In this document: positions 8,256 to 18,144 of the stretch, in pieces
Layout: each line of letters begins with the position of its first letter
Position numbering within the stretch: the stretch's first letter is position 1
Source: Citrobacter sp. wls619
GTDB taxonomy: Bacteria > Pseudomonadota > Gammaproteobacteria > Enterobacterales > Enterobacteriaceae
Direction of reading: 5' to 3'
Length of the DNA: 64,000 nt
NCBI RefSeq assembly: GCF_005281345.1
Contig: NZ_SZXJ01000095.1
Coordinates: 310,001-374,000, forward strand
Translations under genes and position numbers: made by a program
Notes under the pieces: generated by a model
Database searches by the model: none
What the model was told of the DNA's origin: nothing
The model's input: the letters and a program-made list of their open reading frames with translations, nothing else

Positions 8256-9023
8256 ATGTTTGAAGACAATTCCCCTTTTAGCTCAATTAAAGATGCTTTC
8301 TTGCAAAGAATAAATAATTCTTTTTTTGGTTTTATAGCACTCTCATTTTGTGTGGATAACTGGCGAGATATTATATATGCGTTCTCTACATCTACAAATG
8401 TAGATACCAGAATAAACTATATAGCACAGAATACCTCCATCATATTCCCTATCGTGTTTGGGTGTATAGCAGCGGCTTTGTACCCATATGTACAGTGCCT
8501 CTTCGAAATCATACATAAAAAGGCAATCATATTTCGCTGGACATTAAAATCCTCAGAGCTGATTGCTAAAAAAGTTGCCGAAGATTCTGTCACCTATGAC
8601 AAAGAACTTCGTGATGCAAAACAAAAAGCCGCATTAAAAGAAATAGAATATAGTGCTAAAATAAAAAACCTCGAAGAGTCCATCAAGGAATACGAGGCGA
8701 AGATCGTACAATCAGAAGATGACAGCAAGATGGCCAACATTCGCTTTGACCAAATTAATAATCAGCTACAAGAATATATCAGGATGCGGAATGGCGTCTA
8801 CTCTGACATTGAAGCCGGGCTCTCGTTTATTAACGAAATTAAGAATGCTATAAATAAATCTTTACCTTACATAGATGACCTTAACAATACTAATCATGCT
8901 GAAAAACTCAGCTATTACATTGAGACAATACACGATAACTTCAAAAATATTAAGACTGATAAAATGGTAAAATTCACAAATCAAATACTTAATAATAAGC
9001 ACGATTTACCCGCTAAATTTTAA
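8256..9023 (+). CDS. Membrane-anchored coiled-coil protein, unknown
   Basis: The start is taken at the ATG at 8256, shortly after GGTGGTG. Residues about 20-38 and 58-85 are hydrophobic and predict two membrane segments, followed by a long charged coiled coil (residues about 105-170, rich in Lys, Glu and Ala) and a soluble tail. The low GC content differs from the sulfatase genes that converge on it from the right, six bases away. I recognise no family. A membrane anchor joined to a cytoplasmic coiled coil occurs in many defence effectors and also in envelope proteins, so function stays open. Confidence 0.7.
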   Translation: MFEDNSPFSSIKDAFLQRINNSFFGFIALSFCVDNWRDIIYAFSTSTNVDTRINYIAQNTSIIFPIVFGCIAAALYPYVQCLFEIIHKKAIIFRWTLKSSELIAKKVAEDSVTYDKELRDAKQKAALKEIEYSAKIKNLEESIKEYEAKIVQSEDDSKMANIRFDQINNQLQEYIRMRNGVYSDIEAGLSFINEIKNAINKSLPYIDDLNNTNHAEKLSYYIETIHDNFKNIKTDKMVKFTNQILNNKHDLPAKF

Positions 9024-9029
9024 TCATTC

Positions 9030-10283
9030 TTAGGAACCGGGGGAATCTTCACCCGGTAATTTCATCCTTAACATGAGAGCTACGTTATCAGTTATGGCAG
9101 CACGTGATGTCGCAGGCATGTTATTACTAATATGCAACGCAATGTCATTCGCTACCGACATCACCCCAGCCGGAGACTGCTGCATACGAATCTGCTGCGC
9201 CATATAGGTCATATACGGATCCATATGGCTAAACATCATGCGATATCCGGCACAAAGATGATTCAGCCGCTCGTGTAGTCGATGCTTTGGACAACCACCC
9301 TGGCAGGCAAAGCGCCACGGACAACGATGGCAATCATCCGGGAGCTGCGCTTTCTGCTGGCCGAACCGTCGTTGTGCTTTACCCACAACCAGCTTTTCCA
9401 GCGGCTGCTGTAGCAGATTGCCTAACCGATGTTCCACATCCACATAGTGATCGCAACTGTAGATATCGCCGTTCTGCTCAACCACCAGCCCGCGTCCACA
9501 GGTGGGCTGCATCACGCACAGCGCCGGGCGTTCGCCCAACCACGCCGCCAGTGCGTTATCAAAAAGTTGAACGAATACCCGCCCGACATCATGGCGTATC
9601 CACTCATCGAAGATGGCGATCATAAACCGCCCGTAATCCTCTCCCGTCACTGACCAGGGCAACAGCCCGCGCTGCACGTCATGCTCCACTACCGGAATGA
9701 ACTGGATAAACTCAGCCCCCACCTCACGCGTCAGAAAGCGGTAAATTTCCAGTGGAGCCTGTGCCGTCACATTGTTCACCACGGTCAGGATATTGATGTC
9801 CACACGATGACGCTTCAGGATATCCAGCGCCGCCATCACCTGCTCAAACACGGGCTGACCGCTGTTTGTCTTGCGGTAATGATTATGCAGATGCGCCGGG
9901 CCATCCAGCGATATTCCGACCAGAAACCGATGCTGAGCCAGAAATGCCGCCCATTTGTCGTTAATCAGTACGCCGTTGGTCTGAAGGCTGTTGGTAATAC
10001 GCTTATCCCCGGCATAGCGCTGCTGAAGCGCCACGGCCCGGCGATAAAAATCCAGTCCGGCCAGCGTCGGTTCGCCGCCCTGCCAGGTAAAGTTCACCTC
10101 CGGGCCGGGCGATGCCGCGATGTACTGGCGAATGTACGTTTCCAGTACCTTATCGGACATGTGCCGCTGTCCGCAGGTATCACGCAGCACACCCTGCCCT
10201 TTTGCCAGGTAAAAACAGTAATCACAGGCCAGATTGCAGCGCCAGCCCGCAGGTTTTGCCATCAGATGGAAAGCGTGTTTCAT
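9030..10283 (-). CDS. Anaerobic sulfatase-maturating enzyme (radical SAM)
   Basis: This radical-SAM enzyme oxidises the active-site Cys or Ser of a sulfatase to formylglycine without oxygen. The start is the ATG at 10283, which overlaps the stop of the TauE gene in an ATGA; a longer frame to 10349 lies inside that gene. C16-x3-C20-x2-C23 is the radical-SAM cluster motif. The C-terminal part has the SPASM-type cysteines of this family, with CDHYVDVEHRLGN and CHRCPWRFACQGGCPKHR. At 417 residues it has the usual length. It is the last gene of a four-gene minus-strand operon with the sulfatase it most likely matures, which carries a cysteine at the modified position. Confidence 0.92.
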   Translation of the reverse strand: MKHAFHLMAKPAGWRCNLACDYCFYLAKGQGVLRDTCGQRHMSDKVLETYIRQYIAASPGPEVNFTWQGGEPTLAGLDFYRRAVALQQRYAGDKRITNSLQTNGVLINDKWAAFLAQHRFLVGISLDGPAHLHNHYRKTNSGQPVFEQVMAALDILKRHRVDINILTVVNNVTAQAPLEIYRFLTREVGAEFIQFIPVVEHDVQRGLLPWSVTGEDYGRFMIAIFDEWIRHDVGRVFVQLFDNALAAWLGERPALCVMQPTCGRGLVVEQNGDIYSCDHYVDVEHRLGNLLQQPLEKLVVGKAQRRFGQQKAQLPDDCHRCPWRFACQGGCPKHRLHERLNHLCAGYRMMFSHMDPYMTYMAQQIRMQQSPAGVMSVANDIALHISNNMPATSRAAITDNVALMLRMKLPGEDSPGS

Positions 10284-11083
10284 AGCGTCACCAGAATCAA
10301 CGTGGCAATCATCAGCAATACTCCGGAGAAAACGCGCTGTAGCCAGCATTCAGGTAGCAGAGTGCGCAACCTCATGCTGATCGGCTGGAACAACAGCGTG
10401 CAGAGAAAAATCACGGCCACAATGGCCATATTGACGTAACCAAACTGCATCGCCGGTGGTAATGCGCCGATATCCGGTGCAGTGCGATACAGATAGCTGA
10501 CCACCGTTCCGGCGCTGCCGAACAGCATCATCCAGTTGCAGTACACAGCGATATGCTGGCGCGGGATCCCAGAGAGCTGCGACATCAGCGGTGCGAGCAC
10601 GGAACCACCACCCAGCCCGGTTAACCCGGCCACGGCACCACCAGCGGTACACAACAACATCCCGGCGCTGCGCGTCCGGTTGTCTAACTGGACGTTTTCG
10701 CTGATTGTCTGGTGCGAAAATCCACAGCGTAATGCCAGCCCCACGAGAACTAGTGCAAACAACATCAGTAGCACCTTATCCGACAGCAAAAAGCTGGCGT
10801 ACACGCCCGCCTGCATTCCCGTCGCCATCCCCAGCGACCAGAGCACCAGCAGCCACGTATTTAACCGGATCCCTTGTCGCCAGAAGGCGCAGACGTTAAT
10901 CAACGCACTCAGCATCACCACCGTCAGGGACGTCGCAGCCAGTACCTGCACAGCACATTGCGGAAACAACAAATGCAGCACCGGCACGAGCAGAATACTG
11001 CCCCCGACGCCGAACAGCGCCGAGAGCAGGCTGGTTGCCATACCACAGCCGCATAGCGCGGCAATCATCCATGTTGTCATCAC
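10280..11083 (-). CDS. TauE/SafE-family anion exporter
   Basis: The 267-residue protein has about eight hydrophobic segments and the duplicated glycine-rich motifs of the family: FGVGGSILLVPVL near the N-terminus and TGLGGGSVLAPLM near residue 155. Members export sulfite, sulfonates or related anions. The start follows a GGAG site that overlaps the end of the sulfatase gene, and the stop overlaps the start of the maturase. Placed between a sulfatase and its maturase, it probably removes the sulfate or sulfite released inside the cell; that substrate is an inference from context. Confidence 0.88.
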   Translation of the reverse strand: MMTTWMIAALCGCGMATSLLSALFGVGGSILLVPVLHLLFPQCAVQVLAATSLTVVMLSALINVCAFWRQGIRLNTWLLVLWSLGMATGMQAGVYASFLLSDKVLLMLFALVLVGLALRCGFSHQTISENVQLDNRTRSAGMLLCTAGGAVAGLTGLGGGSVLAPLMSQLSGIPRQHIAVYCNWMMLFGSAGTVVSYLYRTAPDIGALPPAMQFGYVNMAIVAVIFLCTLLFQPISMRLRTLLPECWLQRVFSGVLLMIATLILVTL

Positions 11084-12376
11084 TTACTCCACCGGAACAA
11101 TGACGGGCAGGTCTTCACCAATCGCCGTCATTTTGCGGCCAATATCCTGACGTAATTTATCGCGAATCCGCGCATGTTCAGGACTGGCAATCAGATTCTG
11201 GCGCTCCCACGGGTCGTTCAGCAGGTCATAAAGCTGGCTCTCCACGTAAATCATCGCGGCAGACTCATTCCACGGATCGCTGCCGGGCGCGACAATTTCA
11301 TATTTCCAGCGCGTGGTGCGCAGCGCCCGCCCGACTTCCGACTCACTTATCTGGATCAGCACCTCCTCGTCCCAATCATCAGCATCCAGAGCCGTTTGCA
11401 AATCACGGCCTACCAAGGCATCCGGTACTTTGATGCCTGCGGCGCTCAACATCGTGACCGGAATATCCAGCAGCGTCGCAAGATGCTCCACCGTCCTGCC
11501 ACCGCTAAATGGCCCACCTCGTGCCACACAGGGAATGCGAATACTGGACTCATGGCACGAGCGTTTGTATTCATCGTTGCGGGTGCGGAAGTGACAGCCA
11601 TGATCGCTGAAGAACAGAATAATCGTGTTGTCGTATTCGCCGCTGGCCTTCAGGTAATCGACGATACGCCCAAGGTTTTCGTCCAGGTTCTGACACATAC
11701 CGTAATAATCAGGGAGGTTCTGCGGCCAGTCGCCGGGGCGGTTAATCAGATCCGGCGGCACCGATGCGGTCTGGAAGCGTTCGGCATAGCCATCTGGGGC
11801 GACAAAACGCGCCATATCGTTCTGAAAGTGAGGCTCCAGGTAAGAGAGAAACAGCAGGAACGGATTATCCCGCTGGCGATTTTTCAGGTAATCGAGTGCG
11901 AACGTAGTCTGGCCATCCACCCGGTAGCCGTCGAAATGCACCGGCTGGTTATCGTTATCGAAAAAGTGACCGCCGTAAGGGTGCGATGTATGTTCCAGCG
12001 CATCTGCCGCCAGCCAGTATTGCCAGCCGCCGCGCAGTTCTTCCGGTACGGGTTTTTCATCCAGATCCGCCAGGTGCCACTTCCCGATATAGGCAGTGTC
12101 ATATCCCGCCTGATTGAACAGCTTCGCCAGCGTCACCTCATCCTGTCGCATGGCGATATTGTTGCGGTAACAGCCGTTCTGCGTCGGGTAACGCCCGGTT
12201 TGCAGACAGGAACGCGCCGGGCCGCAGACCGGCTGGACGGTAAAGGCGTTTTCGAACTTCACGCCCTCGCGGGCAAGCTGGTCCAGCACAGGGGTAGTAC
12301 TGACGGCAGGGTTGTAGCAGCCCACCGTATCCCAGCGCTGTTGATCGGTGAAAAAGACCAGAATATTCGGTTGCAT
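11084..12376 (-). CDS. Cysteine-type sulfatase
   Basis: The 430-residue enzyme belongs to the formylglycine-dependent sulfatases. C51-G-P-A-R matches the C-x-P-x-R signature in which C51 becomes formylglycine; D11 and Q12 in ILVFFTDQQ and the later FFSDHGCHF supply metal ligands. The protein begins directly with the catalytic domain and has no signal peptide, so it should act in the cytoplasm on an imported sulfated sugar. A GGAGA site precedes the ATG. Upstream is a LacY-type permease, downstream an anion exporter and the maturase. The exact sulfated sugar cannot be read from the sequence; context suggests a GlcNAc- or Gal-sulfate from host glycans. Confidence 0.92.
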   Translation of the reverse strand: MQPNILVFFTDQQRWDTVGCYNPAVSTTPVLDQLAREGVKFENAFTVQPVCGPARSCLQTGRYPTQNGCYRNNIAMRQDEVTLAKLFNQAGYDTAYIGKWHLADLDEKPVPEELRGGWQYWLAADALEHTSHPYGGHFFDNDNQPVHFDGYRVDGQTTFALDYLKNRQRDNPFLLFLSYLEPHFQNDMARFVAPDGYAERFQTASVPPDLINRPGDWPQNLPDYYGMCQNLDENLGRIVDYLKASGEYDNTIILFFSDHGCHFRTRNDEYKRSCHESSIRIPCVARGGPFSGGRTVEHLATLLDIPVTMLSAAGIKVPDALVGRDLQTALDADDWDEEVLIQISESEVGRALRTTRWKYEIVAPGSDPWNESAAMIYVESQLYDLLNDPWERQNLIASPEHARIRDKLRQDIGRKMTAIGEDLPVIVPVE

Positions 12377-12389
12377 AATGTTCTCTCCA

Positions 12390-13634
12390 TTAGAGTGTGA
12401 CGGGCGCGCAGGCGTCCGCCGTTTTCTGTCGTGGGGTTGAAGTCAGCAGGAAAGCGGACAGCAGAGTGAACGCGGCGGTAATACTGCCAAGGATCAGATA
12501 GGTGTTATGAAAGCCGATAGTGTCGTACAGATGGCCCGCAACTGTTGATAAAACAATGGCGGCGGATTGCTTGATAAACATCACTCCCACCAGATAGATG
12601 GTCCCGGAAAGACGAGTATCAAAAACGTCAGCAATATATTTGAAAATACCAATCAGCAGGAAAGGGACTTCAAAATTATGCAGCATCCGTAAAAAGAGCA
12701 CTTCAATCGGGCCAGTGGCAAAGGATGAACCAACGATCCGAATCGTCATAATGGTACCGGTAATTAATAATGCATTCTTGCTACCAATATATTTATTAAT
12801 CAGCAGGGGAATAAAAAACATTACGGCGGCATCGCCGAGATTTCCGGCGGTAGTGATATAACCGAATGCTCTCGCCGCCTGTTCCTGATGGTCAAAGAAA
12901 CGAGTGAAGAAATTAATAAACTGCTGGTCGAAGACATCATATATACAGGCCACACCTAATACATATAATGTGAAATACCAGAACCGGCGGAGTTTAAACA
13001 ATTCCCACACGCTGACCTTCTGCTGGCGGACTTGTTCCGCTTCAATCCCCGGCAGCGGCTCAGAGCGGGCAACCAGCAGGATCACCACCAGCAGTAACGC
13101 CAGCGCCGAACCAATCCAGTAAATCCATGTCGGATCGAAGCCATACAGAATGCCGGAGATAGTCGCGCAGGCTGCCGATCCGAAGCAGCCAAACAGCCGG
13201 GGGCGACCATATTCAAAGCCCCGATTACGGCTGACTTTCTCGACAAAGGCTTCTACCGCGCCATAGCCTGCGTGGAAGATAAATCCGAGATACAACCCGC
13301 CCACCACCAGCCCAATCGCAAAGTGGCTTTGCAGCAGCGGGGTATACACGTAAATAAAGAACGGCGCGAAGAGCACCATCAGGATAACGATCAGCCACAG
13401 CAAGTATTTCTTCGGCCCAAGCTTATCCGTTACCCAGCCCAGCAGCGGTTGCAGGCAGATAGCCGCCACGGCAAAGGAGGAAAACACCATACCAATATGC
13501 GTTTTATCCAGCCCCACCATCTGGGTTAGCCACATGGGTAAAAACAAGAAGCAGGAAGACCAGTTGTAGTAATAGAACAGGAAAAAGAATCCCCAGAGGA
13601 TCACATTCCATTTTGTATCGCGTTGAATAGCCAT
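12390..13634 (-). CDS. LacY/RafB-type oligosaccharide:H+ symporter
   Basis: The 414-residue membrane protein has twelve predicted membrane segments and belongs to the oligosaccharide:proton symporter branch of the major facilitator superfamily: FFFLFYYYNWSSCFLFLPMW at the N-terminus, the loop motif GWVTDKLGPKKY, and RNRGFEYGRPRLFGCFGSA with the conserved acidic and basic residues of LacY relatives. It is the first gene of the minus-strand operon and is divergent from the GH89 gene, sharing a 274-base regulatory spacer. It likely imports the di- or oligosaccharide that the sulfatase then processes. GAGGG precedes the ATG. Confidence 0.88.
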   Translation of the reverse strand: MAIQRDTKWNVILWGFFFLFYYYNWSSCFLFLPMWLTQMVGLDKTHIGMVFSSFAVAAICLQPLLGWVTDKLGPKKYLLWLIVILMVLFAPFFIYVYTPLLQSHFAIGLVVGGLYLGFIFHAGYGAVEAFVEKVSRNRGFEYGRPRLFGCFGSAACATISGILYGFDPTWIYWIGSALALLLVVILLVARSEPLPGIEAEQVRQQKVSVWELFKLRRFWYFTLYVLGVACIYDVFDQQFINFFTRFFDHQEQAARAFGYITTAGNLGDAAVMFFIPLLINKYIGSKNALLITGTIMTIRIVGSSFATGPIEVLFLRMLHNFEVPFLLIGIFKYIADVFDTRLSGTIYLVGVMFIKQSAAIVLSTVAGHLYDTIGFHNTYLILGSITAAFTLLSAFLLTSTPRQKTADACAPVTL

Positions 13635-13908
13635 AATGCCCTCAGAGTCGGAACTTCGTCAGATTCAGAATAAAGAGCACCTAAAAACCTGCTTATAACC
13701 GTTGTCATAACGCCACAGGAAATTAGCGTGAACGGATACACAGTTTATGGCTGATTTATTTATTCGCAGCGGCAAACTCTTTTTCCGCATGGAACAAATG
13801 AAGTGAAGCGGATCATAAATAACGGACTGTCGTATATGATAATGGTCATAAGCCTCCCGTTTGTTTCCTGTCATCGTTTTTTGAATTTCAACAAACAGGA
13901 TGGCAAGT
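13635..13908. promoter_or_regulatory. Divergent promoter region of the glycan locus
   Basis: The 274 bases between the permease gene and the GH89 gene must hold both operon promoters. The region is AT-rich. I see no clear CRP palindrome and no dominant operator. TCCTGT at 13866-13871 and ACAGGA at 13895-13900 could pair and cover the ribosome site of the GH89 gene, but the loop is long. Confidence 0.4.
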
Positions 13909-16900
13909 ATGAAAAAAACAACCGGATGGCTCTCTTTACTGGCGCTGTCAATTTCTCTGGTCTGCCACCAGGCGGCAGCAAACAGTCGCTTATCTGCGTC
14001 GGCAATTCGTGTGATGGATGCACAAGGCAACAATGTCAGTCAGCCTCTGCTGGACAATAATCCGGCAACCCAATGGCAGTCGAAGCTGGATTACAACCGC
14101 TGGCTGGAGATGGACTTAAAAGGCACGTACCAGCTTAGCGAGTTACAGCTCTCTACCCCACTCAATACGCTAACGCACTTCGACGTTTATAGCAGCGAGG
14201 ATGGCGTGACTTACCGCAAAATCGCCTCCGCAAAGACTGGCAAACCGAACGACCGACTGCCGCTTAACGTTCGCGCCAGCCGCCTGCGCATCAACATCAC
14301 CGACTACTCGGCGGGTACAAAGGGCGTGGTCAACGATATCTATCTAACGGGGGATAAAATCAGCGATACCGCGCCGACGCCGCCTGCGATTCAGGTCACC
14401 GATTACGCAACCACCGAATGGGCGAAACGCCATGAGCGTCGCCAGAACACAGTGTATCGCCAGCAGGAAGTCATCAGCGAAGCGCAGGCGCTGGTTGAGC
14501 GGGTGCTCGGCGCACAGTACCAGAACCGCTTTATCTTCGCGGTTGCGCCCTCCACCACCGGCAAAGACAGCTTCACCGTAAAAGCAACTGACGGCAAAAT
14601 CAGCATCAGCGGACCAAACGGTATTTCACTGGCCTCCGGGCTGAACTGGTATCTGAAAAATTATCTGCACGTCAATTATGACCCACTAAATGTGTCCAAT
14701 CTGGCGATACCGACAGACTGGCCGATGCCGCAGGGCGTGACGGAAAAAGCGACGCCGTATCAGTACAAGTATGCCCTTAACTTCTGCACGCCGTCCTACA
14801 CCATGGCGTTCTGGCGCTGGCACGATTACGAGCAATTCCTCGACTGGGCGGCGATGAACGGTGTCAACCTGATGCTGGATGTTGTCGGTCAGGAAGAGGT
14901 TCAGCGGCGGATGCTGCACCAGTTCGGCTACAGCGATAATGATGTGCGCCAGTATCTGCCCGGCCCGGCTTACTTTGGTTGGTTTTATATGGCGAATATG
15001 CAGAGCTTTGGCGGCCCGCTGCCGCAGAGCTGGTTTGCCCAGCGCACCGAGCTGGCGCGTAAAATCCACGACAGGATGGAAGTATACGGCATCACGCCGG
15101 TCTTCCCCGGCTTTGCCGGGCAGGTGCCGGATACTTTCGCCGCCAAAAACCCGCAGGCGCAGGTGATCGATCAGGGCGACTGGGTTGGCTTTGTCCGCCC
15201 GCCAATGCTGCGCACCTACGTTAAGCAGGGAGCGGACTATTTCAGCAAAGTCGCCGACGTTTATTACCAGACGCTGAAAACCACCTTCGGTGATATCAGC
15301 CACTACTACGCCGTCGATCCGTTCCATGAAGGCGGTAATCGCACCGATCTGGACATGGTGAAAGTGGCGCAGACCGTGCAAAACAAGATGCTGGAGCACG
15401 ATAAAGATGCCGTGTGGATTATCCAGAACTGGCAGGAAAACCCCACCGACGCCTTCCTTAACGGCCTGAAGAAAGATCACGCGCTGATCCTCGATCTCTA
15501 CGCCGATAACAAGCCCAACCATGCTATTCGCCACGAGTTCAGCAACACGCCGTGGATCTGGAACATGCTGCACGCCTTTGGCGGTCGGATGGGCTTCTCC
15601 GGGATGCCGGAAGTGCTGGCACAGGAGATCCCGCAATCGCTGGCGGAATCGAAAAATATGAAAGGTGTCGGCGTCACCGCTGAATCGCTAGGTACCAACC
15701 CGATGCTGTACGAAATGCTCTATGACATGGCATGGGAAAAATCGCCCATATCCTCGACGGCGTATATCCACAGTTGGCTCACCAGCCGCTACGGTGCGCA
15801 GTCGCCAGAGATTGAGCAGGCATGGGATATTATGGTGAAAACCGCGTATCACCACCGCAAAGACCGCCAACGGGCGGAAGACTCCATCATCGACGCCAAG
15901 CCCGGCTTTGGCGTCACCCACGCCTGCACCTACTACACCGCGCTTATCGACTACGACAAGGCCGAGTTTGAAAAAATCCTGCCGCTCTACCTGAGCGTTT
16001 ACGACCGCTTTAAGGATAATCCAGCGTATCAGCACGATCTGGTGGATATCACCCGTCAGGTATTGGCTAACGCCTCGTATGAATATTACCGCGCCTTTGA
16101 AGATGCGTGGATGGCGAAGGATTACAGCGCCTTCAACCAGCTTTCCGGCAAGTTCCTGCGTCTTATCAAACTTCAGGATCAGGTGCTCGGCACCCGCCCG
16201 GAATTTATGCTCGGCACCTGGATCAACAGCGCCCGCACGATGCTGGATGACATGGACGACTGGACCCGCGACCAGTTCGAGTTTAACGCACGGGCAATGG
16301 TCACTACATGGGGAACCGAGCAAGCCGCCGACGCCGGGCTGCGCGATTACTCCAACCGCCAGTGGCAGGGACTGACCGGTGACTTCTACTACCAGCGCTG
16401 GGCGACCTGGATTCAGGCGTTGAAGAACTCGGCTGCGACCGGGCAGAAGCAGGATGCCATCAAGGTCCACTGGTTCCCGCTGGAATATCGCTGGGTCAAT
16501 CAGACCGGTAACGGCTATCCGACGCAGCCTTCCGGGCACGATATCCGACAACTGGCGCAGCAGGCGCTGAAAGAATTCTCCGTCACCAGCGAAGACTTAC
16601 GCCCGTACCGGGAGAGGAAGGACAAGCGCAATCTGGCGCTCAATAAGCCAGTCTTTACCCACGGCGATATTATCAACGCCGAATTCTCAACCGAACGGGT
16701 AGTAGACGGCAAATCCTCAACGCTTTGGGGCAATAAAACCTGGCCTGCGGATCTGATTATCGATCTTCAGGGCGTGCAGAAGGTAGACGGTATCGAGCTG
16801 GAGTTTGAGCAGACGGCGGAGGATATGCGTAATCCGGTGGTCTCTGGCTGGACGGTAGAGATTCAGGACGCACAGGGTAACTGGCACACCATTCAGGATA

Positions 16901-17058
16901 AATCGAAAGACTTCTCGCAAAAGCAGGTCGTCAATGCGGTGCCATATAAAGGCGAAGCGCAGAAAGTCAGGGTCACGCTGACCAGTGCAGATTTCAAACT
17001 GCGCCCGGATCTGAAGCCACAGCTGGCGGAAGTCCGCGTCCTGGCGGCAACCCAATAA
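13909..17058 (+). CDS. GH89 alpha-N-acetylglucosaminidase with F5/8-type domains
   Basis: The 1049-residue protein starts at the ATG at 13909, eight bases after CAGGA. A signal peptide ends near residue 25 (CHQAAA). Residues about 30-150 and 905-1049 look like F5/8 type C (discoidin-like) sugar-binding domains. Between them is an NAGLU-type (GH89) region with YALNFCTPSYTMAFWRW, GPLPQSWF and TPVFPGFAGQVP, close to animal NAGLU. E474 in VDPFHEG and E592 in TAESLG align with the family's acid/base and nucleophile. GH89 enzymes release terminal alpha-linked GlcNAc, from heparan sulfate or from GlcNAc-alpha-1,4-Gal of gastric mucin. It leads the plus-strand operon and should be periplasmic or secreted. 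Confidence 0.93.
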   Translation: MKKTTGWLSLLALSISLVCHQAAANSRLSASAIRVMDAQGNNVSQPLLDNNPATQWQSKLDYNRWLEMDLKGTYQLSELQLSTPLNTLTHFDVYSSEDGVTYRKIASAKTGKPNDRLPLNVRASRLRINITDYSAGTKGVVNDIYLTGDKISDTAPTPPAIQVTDYATTEWAKRHERRQNTVYRQQEVISEAQALVERVLGAQYQNRFIFAVAPSTTGKDSFTVKATDGKISISGPNGISLASGLNWYLKNYLHVNYDPLNVSNLAIPTDWPMPQGVTEKATPYQYKYALNFCTPSYTMAFWRWHDYEQFLDWAAMNGVNLMLDVVGQEEVQRRMLHQFGYSDNDVRQYLPGPAYFGWFYMANMQSFGGPLPQSWFAQRTELARKIHDRMEVYGITPVFPGFAGQVPDTFAAKNPQAQVIDQGDWVGFVRPPMLRTYVKQGADYFSKVADVYYQTLKTTFGDISHYYAVDPFHEGGNRTDLDMVKVAQTVQNKMLEHDKDAVWIIQNWQENPTDAFLNGLKKDHALILDLYADNKPNHAIRHEFSNTPWIWNMLHAFGGRMGFSGMPEVLAQEIPQSLAESKNMKGVGVTAESLGTNPMLYEMLYDMAWEKSPISSTAYIHSWLTSRYGAQSPEIEQAWDIMVKTAYHHRKDRQRAEDSIIDAKPGFGVTHACTYYTALIDYDKAEFEKILPLYLSVYDRFKDNPAYQHDLVDITRQVLANASYEYYRAFEDAWMAKDYSAFNQLSGKFLRLIKLQDQVLGTRPEFMLGTWINSARTMLDDMDDWTRDQFEFNARAMVTTWGTEQAADAGLRDYSNRQWQGLTGDFYYQRWATWIQALKNSAATGQKQDAIKVHWFPLEYRWVNQTGNGYPTQPSGHDIRQLAQQALKEFSVTSEDLRPYRERKDKRNLALNKPVFTHGDIINAEFSTERVVDGKSSTLWGNKTWPADLIIDLQGVQKVDGIELEFEQTAEDMRNPVVSGWTVEIQDAQGNWHTIQDKSKDFSQKQVVNAVPYKGEAQKVRVTLTSADFKLRPDLKPQLAEVRVLAATQ

Positions 17059-17122
17059 CCCCATCCTGATACCGAGGAGAATGCCCATTTTTGCGGCATT
17101 TTCCCTTTCTGCGAGAAAGCTT

Positions 17123-18130
17123 ATGAACAGAAATACCCTACTCTGCGCCCTGCCACTACTGGCATCCGGTATCGGCCTACCCGTCATGGCAGCGGATATT
17201 GATACCGACGATATTCAGCAAGAAATGGATACTGGTCTCGACCAGACTCCGGCATCAAAGCCCTGGAAAGTCCGAGCTGGCCTGCTGATAGAAACCGAAA
17301 ACAAAGAAGGGCAGTCGTACGATAAAGACGGCTTTTTCGAACCCACATTATGGATGGATTTCTCCCGCGATCGCTGGACGTTTTACGGTTCCTATTATCA
17401 GGAAACCCACGGCACCAATTACAGCGATGGATTCAGCCGCGACAACTGGTTTAACCAATACGAATTTGACGCCCGCTATCTGATGGTAGACCAAAAGGAT
17501 CTGGCGCTAGGCATGACCTTCCACTTCAGAAATTACACCTTCATCTATCAGGATAACCCGGAAAAAACGCAGTCCGGCGGCTATAACTCCCAGCGCTGGT
17601 CATTCCAGCCCGACTGGCGGATTAATTTCACCGATAAATTCAAATCCACCGGCTGGGTGACGGTCTACAACTGGTACAACAATCTGCATGAAAACGGTCT
17701 GGCGAACCGGGAATTAAAAGGCGAAGGCGGCTTCGAATATCGCTTTAATCCGACCATCGCGGTGCGGCTGAATTACTTTATCGACCGGGGCTGGAATACC
17801 AACAGCGACGACCAGACCGGTGAGTTCTGCCGCTCGCAGCTGCGCCCTTATATTCCAATCACCTTCTCACTGTTTGACGCAGGCCCCACCACCATCACGC
17901 CTTATGGGCGCTGGACGCTGGATGTTTGGTCACAAAATGCTTCACGCAATCAACGGATGCACACCACGGAAACCCGTACCGGCATCTTTATCGAGCAAAA
18001 GCTGTCGCCCCATCTCTCCATGACGCTGGATTACGCCTATGAAGTGCAGGCCCGGCATGATTTATCTCCCGGCGATAAGCCTGTTGTGAAGTTCCACAAA
18101 ACCGGCCTCGGTTTTATCTATAGCTTCTGA
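17123..18130 (+). CDS. OmpG-family monomeric outer-membrane porin
   Basis: The start is the ATG at 17123, giving a signal peptide MNRNTLLCALPLLASGIGLP that is cleaved near VMA-AD. The mature protein is a beta-barrel of alternating strands with conserved OmpG stretches such as YYQETHGTNYSDG, FHFRNYTFIY, QRWSFQPDWRINF and LNYFIDRGWN, and ends in the C-terminal aromatic signature GFIYSF. E. coli OmpG passes oligosaccharides; this homologue is slightly longer (335 residues). It lies between two glycosidase genes and likely admits their products or substrates. A small hairpin (AATGCC and GGCATT at about 17086-17106) lies just upstream and may modulate expression after the GH89 gene. Confidence 0.9.
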   Translation: MNRNTLLCALPLLASGIGLPVMAADIDTDDIQQEMDTGLDQTPASKPWKVRAGLLIETENKEGQSYDKDGFFEPTLWMDFSRDRWTFYGSYYQETHGTNYSDGFSRDNWFNQYEFDARYLMVDQKDLALGMTFHFRNYTFIYQDNPEKTQSGGYNSQRWSFQPDWRINFTDKFKSTGWVTVYNWYNNLHENGLANRELKGEGGFEYRFNPTIAVRLNYFIDRGWNTNSDDQTGEFCRSQLRPYIPITFSLFDAGPTTITPYGRWTLDVWSQNASRNQRMHTTETRTGIFIEQKLSPHLSMTLDYAYEVQARHDLSPGDKPVVKFHKTGLGFIYSF

Positions 18131-18144
18131 AGAGGATTACCATC

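Noticed and set aside
11174-12400. Open frame of 408 codons opposite the sulfatase gene
   Set aside because: Shadow of a GC-rich gene with clear sulfatase signature on the other strand; no plausible ribosome site or domain.
13665-14033. Minus-strand frame in the divergent spacer of the glycan locus
   Set aside because: It overlaps the start of the GH89 gene and both promoters; composition is not protein-like.
14686-16551. Two long minus-strand frames opposite the GH89 gene
   Set aside because: The plus-strand gene has signal peptide and catalytic motifs; the opposite frames are composition artefacts.
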